Assembly: GCA_902984215.1 (NCBI GenBank)
Contig: CADWAF010003965.1
Location: 1-28,672, forward strand
Direction: 5' to 3'
Origin: Willaertia magna
Lineage: Eukaryota > Heterolobosea > Eutetramitea > Acrasida > Naegleriidae
DNA: 28,672 bases
The notes beneath the pieces were generated by a model. That model worked only from the letters and a program-made list of their open reading frames with translations, searched no databases and had not been told where the DNA came from. Position numbers and translations under genes: made by a program. Of this stretch, positions 19,042 to 28,672 are shown piece by piece. Each line of letters starts with the position of its first letter. The stretch's first letter is position 1.

Positions 19042-22000
19042 ATGATTAATGTAGATGCTGATGAAGGATTGGATTCTGATGAAAAAGGATTTTCTTTTCA
19101 ACATTTAAATATGGATCTTAATGATGATATAGGAGTTGAAGGATTAGGTCAATACAAAAATCATGTAGGTTTTGAGGAAAACTCGGAATGTAAGTGGTTT
19201 AAATGAAGCACCTTGCTTAATAATTATTTTAGCATCTTCAATTACAGAAGACGAAGAATATAAGAGATACCTAGAAGAGTTTGAAAATTTAGTAAATAAG
19301 GAATCCTCTCCAATAAATTTTACATTACCTAAATATGATTGGGAAAATGATCCCTTATTTAATGAAGTAAAAAGGAAATTTGAGGAAGATGATTTCATAA
19401 ATGAATATAGATTAGAAATTAATGATTTAAAAGAGGAGATAAATCACAAAGTGGAAGAAATCCATAACGATGATATTGAGTTATTGAACTTGAAAGAAGA
19501 GATATTAAGGGAAAAGCAACAGAATACAATTTCTACAACACAAATTATTGTAGAAAAAGATAAAGAAGATGACAAAATTGGGATTTTAGAAAGATTACAA
19601 AAAGAAATGGAAGAAGAAGCGAAAAAAATAAAAGAAGAAGAAAAAAGATTGGAAGAAGAGATACAAGAGAGAAAAAGAAAAATTGAGGAAGAAAGAAAAC
19701 AACGAGAAGAAAAAAGAAAATTAGAGCAAGAGTTAATAGCCAAACAAAAGATTGAAGAAAGTAGACTGCTGTTAAAGGCTCAAAAAGAATCAGAAAGAAA
19801 AATAGCAGCCCTTTGTCTACAACGAGAAGAAGAGATTATGAAAGAATATATTAAGGAAGAATTGACTAGAAAGGAAAATGTGAAGAGAGAAAAAGAAAGA
19901 AAATTAGAGAAAGAAAGAAAATCAGCCATATCCCAAATGAAATGTGAAGAAAGTATAATGAGGGAATATATGACAGAAGAAAAAAGAAGAGAACAAGAAA
20001 AACTAAGGCTGGCAGAGGAAAGAAAAAGAAAAATCGAAGAAGAAAAAAAGAGAAGAGAAGAAGAAAGAAAAGTTAAAGAGAAGGAAAAAGAAATTAAAAA
20101 GAAACAACTACAGAAAGATGAGCTGAGAAATAATTTTAATGAATCTATGAAAGAGGCTTTGAAATTTACCATTAACAATCAATCCTGGATACTAATTAAT
20201 GATTTCAATAGATGGAAAAATTTAATAACTAGGTATACTAACCCTCCTAAACTGAAATATAACAATTGTGACGAAAAATTACAAGTTTCAGTAAATAAGA
20301 AAGGTAATATTTTAGATGAGGATGTTCTTGATAATACTCTTCCTCTTGAAAGAGATAACAAGAAAGTTAAATATCTCACAATTAGAAATGAAGGGCTTGA
20401 TTCTATTAAAAGTAATGTATTGAATTGTTTGCCTAACTTAAGAGCCTTGGTGCTAGATACCAATACTTTGCGATCAATTGAGAATTTAGGAATACTTCCA
20501 AAGCTAGAATCCCTTTCTGTAAGTGATAATCAGATAGCTTTCATCCAGTTATCAAAGGAAATATCTTTGAGTTTGAAGGAACTTTTTGCTGTAAGGAATC
20601 AAATAACTTCCTTAACATCATTGGCTAACTGTACAAACCTGCGAGCACTAAATTTATGTAACAATAGCATTGAGGATATCAAAGGATTGGAGGGTAACAA
20701 AAGGTTACAGTATTTACGTATTGATATCAACAAACTCAGTAAATTGAAGTATTTGGAGTATTTCAACATGCTGAACTATCTTGATATCGGATATAATGAG
20801 ATTAAGGAACTAGATGACTCATTAAATTATAATTTATTACTTGAGGATTTTATATGTTATGGCAATAAGTTAGAGACAGTACCTTCCTTTCACCACGTAT
20901 TATTTAAGAGTGTTTACCTTAACTCAAACCTAATCACCTCACTTCCAAATAATTTCTTATATGCACCTATACTACAATTTTTGAATCTAAGTAGCAATAG
21001 AATAGAGACTTTATCACCACTTACAAGTTGTGTAATGCTAAAAAGTTTAAATTTATCCTTTAACAACATTCAAAATAACGCGGAAATTCTTAATTTAAGG
21101 TTTTGTAGAAATTTAGAAGATGTAAAGTTAAATGACAATCCAATAGCCACAGGATCAATTTACAGAGAAATAGTGATATCCTTACTACCTAATCTTCACA
21201 CCCTAGATGACGAACCTGTTAATATTTCAGTGAGAAAAAGTTCATTATTGAGAAGTGTAACTTATTCACCTAGACTACTAAGTTTACTAATTTCTTTTAT
21301 TAATCATTCATTTACAAGAAACATACCATCTGTAAAATCACAACTTATGCAAACGGACATCTCAAGATTTATGAAGGATGCTATTATATTCGAGCGTGCT
21401 CAACGTGGTCTTCAAAGTTTGCCTATCAATGAATGGAGTTTTAAAACTACATTTTATTATTTGTGCACTAAGCAATGTAACGAAAGAGGAAACTTTACTG
21501 TATATCATCAGTGTCAAAGTGGTGAAAATAGTGGTAACTTCATAGAAAATCAAATTAAATTTTCAAGCAAATTTGATAGTCGTATGAGACAATATGAAGA
21601 AAAAGAAGAGTTAAAAAAGAAACATTTCGAGGAACACCTTAATTTTACAACAAAGTCTCATCAAAATGTATTTGTTAAAAATAGAGATTATTTCGACGAA
21701 AAAAACAAATTAGATGCAGCATGTAAAATACAGAGACACTATAGACAATATCTTATTAAAAAGCAAAAGAAAAAAGATGAAATAATAATTTCCAGTGTAA
21801 AATTGATTCAAAGAATATGGAGAGGGTATATTACAAGAAAAAAGAATTTACCTTGGATGTTGAAGAAAATATTCATTAGACATAAGGCAGCCACCGTAAT
21901 TCAATCTCATTGGAAAGGATATAGGGTAAGAGCTATACTTAGAAAAGCTAGACAATTAGAAGAAGATGAATTATTTGATTTGGAAACGGCTGACTTTAAT

Positions 22001-22705
22001 TTTGATTATCCATTTGCTGATGAATTTTCAGTTAATATAAAAATACCAGAGCATAGAAAAGATCGTAAATTGGATGTCTATTACTATGATGTTCACACAA
22101 AAAAGAGTTATGGTGGTGATGAAGAAATCAAGGAAATGTTTTCTAGTACTAAGATAAATTCACAACCCAAAAATACAGAAAGTATAGAATCTGTGAAATT
22201 GCCCTCAATTCAAAAAAGAGAACAAAAGAAAACAGAAGAACCTAAAGACAGCATACTGAAAGAAGACCAAGAAGAATATTCTTCTATTCAAAACACTTCA
22301 TTATTATCAAACGATACAGAAAAATCTCACAGTAAAAGAGAGGAGACTTTAGAGCAACTAAGGGCAAAGTGGGGATTTAAGAATGTAGAAACAGCTCGGG
22401 CATTGTCTGAAAGAAAAGATAAATTTAAGAAAATAAAACAAAAGAAAAAATTAGAGGAAGAAAGGAAAGACCCAATGAAGCGATTAGAAAAGTTTAAGAA
22501 AGCAAAAGAATTAAACCACACAGATATCAGTCCCCCAAAGGCTTTCCTTAAACCAAGAAAAAGTACTCCAAGCTTTACAGCACGCCCTTCTGCAATAGAA
22601 ACAGATTTGGAGCTACAATCAGTCTCCTCAGGCAGTAGTTCCTCAAAATCCCCTTCAGAAGATAACAGGCTCAGACTGCCCAAACTACACAAAAGAAATT
22701 TTTAG
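19042..22705 (+). CDS. Coiled-coil, leucine-rich repeat and IQ-motif protein (LRRIQ1-like)
   Basis: Two exons, 19042-19189 and 19233-22705, give 1206 aa; the 43-nt intron (GTAAGT...TTTTAG) joins ENSE to SSSITEDEEYKRY. The frame upstream of 19042 has no ATG. Order of parts: acidic N-terminus; a long Glu/Lys/Arg single-helix or coiled-coil region (about 95-375); about a dozen leucine-rich repeats of the SDS22-like type (about 419-711), with NLRALNLCNNSIEDIKGL and YLDIGYNEI as examples; then three IQ calmodulin-binding motifs (about 878-950: IQRHYRQYLIKK, IQRIWRGYITRK, IQSHWKGYRVRA). The C-terminus is charged and disordered. This order matches LRRIQ1-type proteins linked to cilia and flagella, which fits a flagellate stage. 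Localisation is inference. Confidence 0.82.
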
Positions 22706-22969
22706 AACTATTTATGCAAACAATTGGTAACTTTCTAATAATTACCATTTTTGTTATGGTGAGCGGAGTAAAGGATCGGTCCTACTTTAATGAGGAAAGA
22801 TTATGGACGGCCAAATTAAATATTTATTATTTATTATTTTGAATTGAATTCGCCTCCTGCATTTTTATTTTCGCCTGCATGTCGTCTAAATTGAATCTCA
22901 TATAATGTGTTGTCAAGTGTGAAATTACCAACACAAACAAAAACAAATAACAACAAATAACAAATAACA
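22706..22969 (+). promoter_or_regulatory. Promoter region of the small membrane-protein gene
   Basis: 264 bases without a gene. Two near-copies of TTCGCC...TGCAT stand at 22849-22862 (TTCGCCTCCTGCAT) and 22870-22880 (TTCGCCTGCAT). The last 40 bases before the ATG are almost only A and C with repeated AACAAAT units, a likely unstructured 5' leader. Confidence 0.4.
22849..22880 (+). repeat. Imperfect direct repeat TTCGCC(TCC)TGCAT
   Basis: Two copies 21 bases apart differ only by a 3-base TCC insertion. They lie about 90-120 bases upstream of the ATG at 22970, in otherwise AT-rich DNA, so a protein-binding site pair is plausible. Confidence 0.4.
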
Positions 22970-23287
22970 ATGCCTAAATTCGCAGCAAACGTTGACTGGA
23001 AATCCTATTTCGTCAGAAAACCAGCAATTCAATTAGGTTTTATTGGTTTTGTACTATCTTATGCATTTGTCGCAAATCGTATCCAATACTCTGCTCAAGG
23101 TAAAATTTTCAATGATAATCTTCCAAAGCCAGAAATGTGGGCTTGGTACAATAAACATAGCGTAAGATGTGGTGAAAATAGAGATATGGTCTTACTTGAC
23201 TATGCTGAAAATCAATATAAAGTTGGTTTTGGTAAATTTGATAGAAAGGATGACTCTGAAAATCCATTCAAACAAGCAAGACAATAA
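22970..23287 (+). CDS. Small single-pass membrane protein, probably mitochondrial
   Basis: 105 aa, single exon. One hydrophobic segment (about 20-36, IQLGFIGFVLSYAFVAN) follows a short basic/aromatic N-terminus (WKSYFVRKP). The rest is a hydrophilic domain with Trp/Tyr-rich PEMWAWYNKHS and a charged tail. Size, early membrane anchor and lack of a cleavable signal resemble accessory subunits of mitochondrial respiratory complexes, but I do not recognise the family. Regular codon use, a clean leader and no competing frame support a real gene. A secretory or ER protein remains possible. Confidence 0.72.
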   Translation: MPKFAANVDWKSYFVRKPAIQLGFIGFVLSYAFVANRIQYSAQGKIFNDNLPKPEMWAWYNKHSVRCGENRDMVLLDYAENQYKVGFGKFDRKDDSENPFKQARQ

Positions 23288-23462
23288 TTCCCACAACTTA
23301 CACTTTAACAATTTCCTTAATTAAACCTAATTTTAACAATGTATCCCTACAATTCTCATGTACAAAATTCCAACAATTAATAAACTTCATTTCTAGTAAA
23401 TTACTATTTACTTGCAGCTTAAAACACCCAGGCTTCATATTAAATTTGTTTCTAAACAAAAA

Positions 23463-26176
23463 ATGCAAACAAGAAGGTCTAGAAGGCTGAAAGAGAAGAA
23501 AGCTTTGGAGGAAGCGATACAACTTTCCTTACTAGAGGAGAATACAACAATTAGCTGCAGTTCCAGTTCTTCGTTTAACTCGGCCGTACAACATTTTCAC
23601 CAACCAAAAGCAAAAGTGGAGAAGAAGAAAAAAAGCGCCGGAAAGAAAGAAATCAAATCAAAACAAAAAGAAACAAATTTATTCTTTGCTTCTTATTTAC
23701 CTAACGAGATTATTTACGAAATTTGTTCGTTTTTGTATACTTTTGACACTTTGCATTTGATTAGGTAATTTTTCATTTTGTTTCTTTTTAACATTGTAAA
23801 ATAATTAGTTTAAATAAGTGTTGGCATGAAGGAATTATAAACTTTTGTAATTTACAAAAAACATTTAGATTTACAAAATATTTACATGATAAAATATATG
23901 AAAATACAAAAAAATTTAATGAAAGGTTACAATTTTTATTTAGTCATTTATTTATAAATATTGAATTTTTATTTTTTTCTGATTTATACGTTAAGAGTGA
24001 TTGGATAACAAATTGTTTACAAAAAGATAATAAGATTAAAAAAATATTATTTTTTAATTGTATTTTACAAAAAGATTATTTACAAAAAATTAATGAGAAT
24101 TGTAATAATTTACAAGAAATACATTTACCATATTCAACATTTGATTATTTTAATTTAAACGAAAAGTTTACAAAAAATGAAATTTATTATGAAAAATACA
24201 AATTGCAACGAAATCAATCAGAAGTCTTAGGTGATATTCAAATTAAGGAAATTGAAAATTTATTTTATTCTTCCAAAAATATAAATTTTAAATATCTATT
24301 TTTAGAATGTTATTGGAATGGAATAACTGAATCACATTTATCTAATTTTTATACAAAACAAATTAAATTTACAAAAAATAATAAATTATCTAATTTTTGT
24401 ACAATACCTTTAAATGATTTAAATAACTATCAAATTATTTTACCAATTATAGATAATACAAATAATAATTTGGATGAAGAATCCTTATTTGGAAAGAAAA
24501 AAACAGTTGAACAATTTAATTATTTAAATCAATTAATTCCAAATGATTTTAATTTAATTTGTTTTAATCAAATTGATTTTTTCTTAAAAGAAAGAAATGA
24601 TTCAATCGAATTTTATTTTGAAAATAATTTAAATTTTAGGAAAAATTTTACATTAAGTTCTCTATATGGTATTGAGAATCATTCACCTTTTTATGGACAT
24701 TTTGCAAGATTAATTGATTGTATTTTACATAATGAAATACAACATGTAGAATATTTATTACATATTGGGTTTCATATACATGATATATTTATTGAAAACG
24801 TGACATTTGACAATGTATTAAGTTTTTTCTTTTCTATTGTTTTTAATGGAATTTATTATGAACAAATTGACTTTTTAAATTTATTAAAATTATTACAAAG
24901 ATTTTTATTGAATAAATTTATTTTATTGCCTTTAATAACATTATATACTAATAAAATAGATAATTCCAATAATAATGAGGTAAAGAAATGTTGTGAAAAC
25001 TTTAAGGATGATGAATTAAGTTTAAATTTAGAAATTTATTGGTCCATGTTATGTTTCAGTTGTACATTAATTAATGATGAATATTATTTTAAGGAAGAAG
25101 AAAATAATTTGTATAAAGAACATCATTTAGAGATGATTAACAGTTTATTACTTGTATTAAAATATTTGTTTTATGAATGGAAAAATAGAAAAGAAAGAGA
25201 TGAAGAAACGGATAATGGTAATGATGAAAGTAGTAGTGAAAGTGAGAATGATGGAGAGGATATTAATACTAAGAAAAGAAAACGAATTTTTCATAAAACG
25301 AATGTTTCATCGTCATCTTGTTATATAGCATCTAGCAGAACTCAACCTTTCAGAACGTCAAAATTGCTAAAAGTGTCGTATGTTGATTGGTCAACTGATG
25401 AAGAAGAGGAAGGAAAAGAAGAAAGCGAAGAAAATACTGAAAAGAATAATAAATTAATTGAAGAAGATACTGCTGAAAAAGAAAGAGATTTAAAAATATC
25501 TTTTATTCAATTTATTTTACATAATAATCAATTATTGGAAGAGAAATTCATTAATAGATTTTTTACAGAAATTTCAGGAGATATTAGATATGATTCACCA
25601 TTGTTAGCTTTAACTTTACATTGTAACGTAAATATATTTCAACATTTTATAGAACAATTAATTAATATTACAATTAAAGAAGATCTTAATAATGAAGATG
25701 ACATTGAGGATGAGAAAAATGATTTAAAGAAAATTATTGTTGAATATTTAAATAGAAAACATTACAAAAAATCAGAAACAACTACTACATTACTAGATTA
25801 TTTATTATTAGAAAGGGATAATACAGTATTAACTATCGAAAATATGTATCAATTAACAGCAGAAACGACATCAAAAGAAAGATCCCTAACTAACAAAAGA
25901 ATTTATGCCCCAAATCCAAATGAAAAAGAAAATAACAAAGAAAATTTAATGAAGTTTATTAATCTATATTTCAATAATGGTAAAGTTGTAGTGATGAATA
26001 ATGAAACGAAAAAGAAGAAGAAGAAGAATAGAGAGTTTAGAACAATATTTGACGAAAGAAGAAAATTAATGATTTTAATGGTGAGACAATTGGGAGGAAA
26101 AAGTAGAAAAGAATTGTCACAAAAAAGAGGAAATAAGAGAGGTTTAAGAGAACATGTTTATCTGCCCTACTTTTAA
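23463..26176 (+). CDS. F-box protein with N-terminal ubiquitin-interacting motif
   Basis: Two exons, 23463-23764 and 23809-26176, give 889 aa; the 44-nt intron (GTAATT...ATTAG) interrupts the F-box itself, joining LHLI to SLNKCWHEG. The open frame before 23463 lacks an ATG. Residues 12-27 (KKALEEAIQLSLLEEN) fit the UIM pattern: acidic residues, A, three residues, then S. A Ser-rich and Lys-rich linker follows. The F-box is at about 77-112 (LPNEIIYEICSFLYTFDTLHLI). The remaining 770 residues are very rich in Asn, Phe, Leu, Ile and Tyr with several acidic stretches and no domain I can name. Likely an SCF ubiquitin-ligase substrate receptor. Codon use is more AT-biased than in SET1 or CDK8, as in the oxygenase gene at 718. 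It converges on the expansin-like gene with 40 bp between stops. Confidence 0.7.
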
Positions 26177-26216
26177 ATTATATTCTACAATATTAATTAC
26201 TATTTCTAAATTACTA

Positions 26217-27774
26217 CTAAAAAGCAATAAAAGTAATAAATAACAATAACATAATATACAAACATCCCTTACTTAAGGATTGGATTGCTCCTTCGCTTGC
26301 ACCAGGTTTTCCACCACCTCCAGTTCCAGTACTAGAACTTGTTTTACCATTATTATTTCCACCACCAGTACTTCCAACTGGATCAGGTACAACACTACTA
26401 TCTAATTTTAATTCCATAAAATTAATATAAAATTTAACACTATTATTTTGTAAATTTTTAAATCCAAAATAACCAAATTGACTTGCCACACTTGTATCAT
26501 TCTTTACTGGAATAGTTATCTTTGTCCATGAAGTTGTAATTTGTCCAAACTTTAAATTAGATTCTTTCTCTTCCCACATCCAAACAAGATTATTTGCAGC
26601 AATTGTAGAACCAGCTTTAATATAAAAACTAATAGAATCTATTTGATTCTTATTAAGCTTTAAATCTTAGTTAGTAGTGGGGTTGAACCCAATCAATAGA
26701 ACCCCAATTATTGTAATGAAATTACTTACCTTTGCCAACAGTTAATCCTCCATAACCATTTAATGTAGTTTCCCAAACAGCAGTTGCACCTTGATAAGGT
26801 GTAGTTGCAGTGGAAGCATAGTTTGCAGTACCAGACCATAATTGTGTTTGTTTCCAATCACTTCCAGTAATTGGTTTTAAAGTATTTCTGTATGGATCTA
26901 ATTTATCTGAATAGATAATTAAACTTGGTAACATTTGACAAGATGATGTTACAGAATCTACTGCAGTTCCAGATGAACTAAATTTCTTAAAATTACTATC
27001 TGCCTCAATAATTACTCCTTGTGCAGGTTTAGTATTTAATGTCATTGTAATAACTTCATCAAATATACTTGTCACACGAATTTTTAATGGAGTTTTAAAT
27101 GGTGTACCACCTGCACTTACTTCAAATAAATTATAAGAAGCTCTTGTTACACTTGTCCATGTGGTTTGTCCAGAATTTTGAATTTCAATTGTATCTTTAA
27201 TTCCAACAGTGTAATCATAAAAGAGTAATGACATCCAATACTCTTGTGAGTCTTTCCCAATATAAGCTCTTAATGGACCATTATTACCAATTGGACAAGC
27301 AACTTTTCTATAAGTTGGAATAAAAACATTATTATATGTTCCAGCAACTAAATTCCAACTTGTACTTTGAACTAAATCGAAATGACTGGAATGTGTAACA
27401 AGATTGGATTTACCTGAACACCAATCTTCATTTCCTTTTGTTGGACATAAATCAATGACCATGATTACTGCGCTAGCTTTTGGTCCAGTAATTTGGAAAC
27501 ATTCACCACATGATGCTCTTTCAATGACATTTGTCATTCTCATCCATGGTTAGTCTGGAGCGAAACCTTGTAATGCTGGTATTTGATTATTCCACTTGTT
27601 TGAAGGGATGTTTTCGAATCCACACATAAAACCAGATGTTGATGTGTAATAGGTAGCGGATCCATTAACACATTTACCAAGAGGTATAACTGATTGGGCG
27701 TTAATATGATGATTGTTTGTCACCAACAAGGTAAAAAGAAGAAGGAGAAGAATTGTGAAAGAATTGGTTATCAT
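26217..27774 (-). pseudogene. Expansin-like GPI-anchored protein, interrupted by an in-frame stop
   Basis: Exons 27774-26730 and 26665-26217; the 64-nt intron has GTAAGT, a TACTAAC branch-like site and CTAAG, and joins TVGK to DLKLNKNQIDS. The first ATG in frame is at 27774; it starts a signal peptide (NSFTILLLLLFTLLVTNNH...INA). An expansin-like double-psi barrel follows (SATYYTSTSGFMCGFEN, ASCGECFQITGP, VMVIDLCP, HFDL), then an expansin-type beta-sandwich and a second carbohydrate-binding-like segment. A Gly/Ser/Thr linker and a hydrophobic end (LYIMLLLFITFIAF) look like a GPI-anchor signal. Codon 75 (27550-27552) is TAA within GFAPD*PWMRMTNV, with the same frame intact on both sides for 497 positions in total. 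Either a nonsense allele, an assembly error or readthrough. If functional, the product would loosen cellulose-rich walls or cyst/spore coats. Confidence 0.7.
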
Positions 27775-27844
27775 TTTGTTTTTTTGTTCATGTTTTGTTG
27801 CTCTAAACTTCCTGTCAGTCACAAAAAGAAACTTGATTGTTATT

Positions 27845-27850
27845 AAAAAA
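27845..27850 (-). terminator. Pol III terminator of tRNA-Lys
   Basis: A run of six A on the + strand, six T on the transcribed strand, starting 8 bases beyond the tRNA 3' end. Confidence 0.6.
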
Positions 27851-27858
27851 TTCTTGAT

Positions 27859-27931
27859 CGCCTTCCGTGGGGCTCGAACCCACGACCGTTGGGTTAAAAG
27901 CCCAACGCTCTACCGACTGAGCTAGGGAGGC
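27859..27931 (-). tRNA. tRNA-Lys (anticodon TTT)
   Basis: A 73-nt cloverleaf, intronless. The D arm with TAGCTCAGTCGG (A box), the anticodon arm GTTGG/CCAAC with loop GCTTTTAAC giving anticodon TTT, and the T arm GTGGG/CCCAC with TTCGAGC (B box) are standard; the discriminator is G, as in most eukaryotic tRNA-Lys. The acceptor stem GCCTCCC/GGAAGGC has one mismatch, C5-A68. A 7-bp stem with one mismatch may still work, or the mismatch may be edited or an assembly error. Confidence 0.9.
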
Positions 27932-28672
27932 TCCATTAAAAACAAAAAGTTATCCATTTCGAGTTTAAAGTTAGCCCTCTCAATCCAATTATATATTAAA
28001 AACACTGATTGTAATGAATTTAGAAATAATTATAATAGTTATAAAATATTTATTTTTAAAAATAAGTTTTTTTTTATTTTATACTATCAAACTAAAATAT
28101 TTTCTTTTTTAGATTTAAAAATTATTTTAATAAATTATACATATACACATTCACTATTCTGTTTATATTTAAAAATAAATAATATTAATATTTATTTTGA
28201 TAATTCAATTATTTTTATTAAATAAATTAAGAAAAGTATCTAATTTTAAATGGGATGATGATATTATAAATTATAAATAAAAATTATGGGAATTTAAGTA
28301 AAAATTAATTAATTTTATTAATATAAACATTAAATATTCATTTTTAGTTAATTAAATAAATGTTTTAGATAAAATTTAAATAAATAAAATTTTAATTATA
28401 AGACTAATTTATATTTTTTTTAGTTTCTTAAATAAAAATAAAATAATATTAATAAAGATATTAATAATGAAAAATTAAGTTTAGATATTGATTAAATTAT
28501 ATTTAAATATTATTTTTATATTTATATAAAAATTTATTGTTTATTTTAATAAAAATATTTTTTTTTAACAAAAACATTAAAAATAATATAAATTCATATC
28601 GTTTTTACAAATATTTTATTTATAAAAAATTAGTAACAACAATATAATATTATATTTTTTAAATAAAAAATA
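27932..28672. other. AT-rich spacer, no gene seen
   Basis: 741 bases, nearly pure A and T after about 28010, with many stops in all frames. No tRNA, ORF, satellite or clear repeat is visible. The 5' flank of tRNA-Lys is at its left edge. Composition resembles the spacer at 446-717. Confidence 0.6.

Noticed and set aside
19444..20178. Two long minus-strand Ser/Phe/Leu frames
   Set aside because: Antisense shadows of the charged coiled-coil region of the LRR-IQ gene.
26666..26729. Readable peptide (FHYNNWGSIDWVQP) after the first expansin exon, suggesting TAA recoding
   Set aside because: The stretch has a perfect GTAAGT donor, a TACTAAC-like branch site and an acceptor that restores the frame, so it is an intron. 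The similarity to protein is chance.
1..28672. Search for CRISPR arrays, insertion sequences, operons or phage genes
   Set aside because: No regular spacers, terminal repeats, transposase motifs or bacterial gene layout seen; genes are intron-bearing and eukaryotic.

Overview
The window is nuclear DNA from an AT-rich, gene-dense protist. Spliceosomal introns are short (40-64 nt, one of 132 nt) with GTAAGT/GTATGT-type donors, and gaps between genes are often under 150 bp. Both tRNA genes have internal A and B boxes and T-run terminators. There are no bacterial operons, insertion sequences or CRISPR arrays. An amoeboflagellate close to Naegleria (Heterolobosea) is my best guess, about even odds. 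It rests on a TET/JBP-like oxygenase, several RCC1-repeat proteins, an LRR-IQ protein of the ciliary type, an expansin-like secreted protein and arsenite methyltransferase. A dictyostelid-like amoebozoan is the main alternative.

Layout. 1-445: broken end of a tandem-95/Ig-like repeat gene. 718-1773 (-): 2OG-Fe(II) dioxygenase. 2057-3427 (+): RCC1-repeat protein. 3660-3730 (+): tRNA-Trp(CCA). 3847-4126 (-): a puzzling small ORF pair. 4114-7464 (-): SET1 H3K4 methyltransferase. 7773-9311 (+): HAT1, sharing a 308-bp divergent promoter with SET1. 9336-10559 (-): DAGK-type lipid kinase. 10800-11942 (-): arsenite methyltransferase. 12100-14259 (-): EF-hand aspartate/glutamate-type mitochondrial carrier. 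14260-14817: gene-free, with a possible relic. 14818-16242 (-): RCC1 protein ending inside a BTB-like start. 16387-17224 (-): short-chain dehydrogenase. 17309-18954 (-): CDK8. 19042-22705 (+): coiled-coil/LRR/IQ protein. 22970-23287 (+): small one-TM protein. 23463-26176 (+): UIM plus F-box protein. 26217-27774 (-): expansin-like GPI-anchored protein with an in-frame stop. 27859-27931 (-): tRNA-Lys(TTT). 27932-28672: AT-rich spacer.

The genes do not form an operon-like pathway. Four products concern chromatin or transcription (TET-like oxygenase, SET1, HAT1, CDK8). The SET1/HAT1 promoter holds two E2F-like sites, and a related CGCC(C)AA motif recurs in two other divergent promoters. I did not find a convincing new multi-gene system. 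The points most worth a second look are the TET-like enzyme, the expansin stop codon, the overlapping small ORFs behind SET1, the truncated RCC1-BTB gene and the shared promoter motif.
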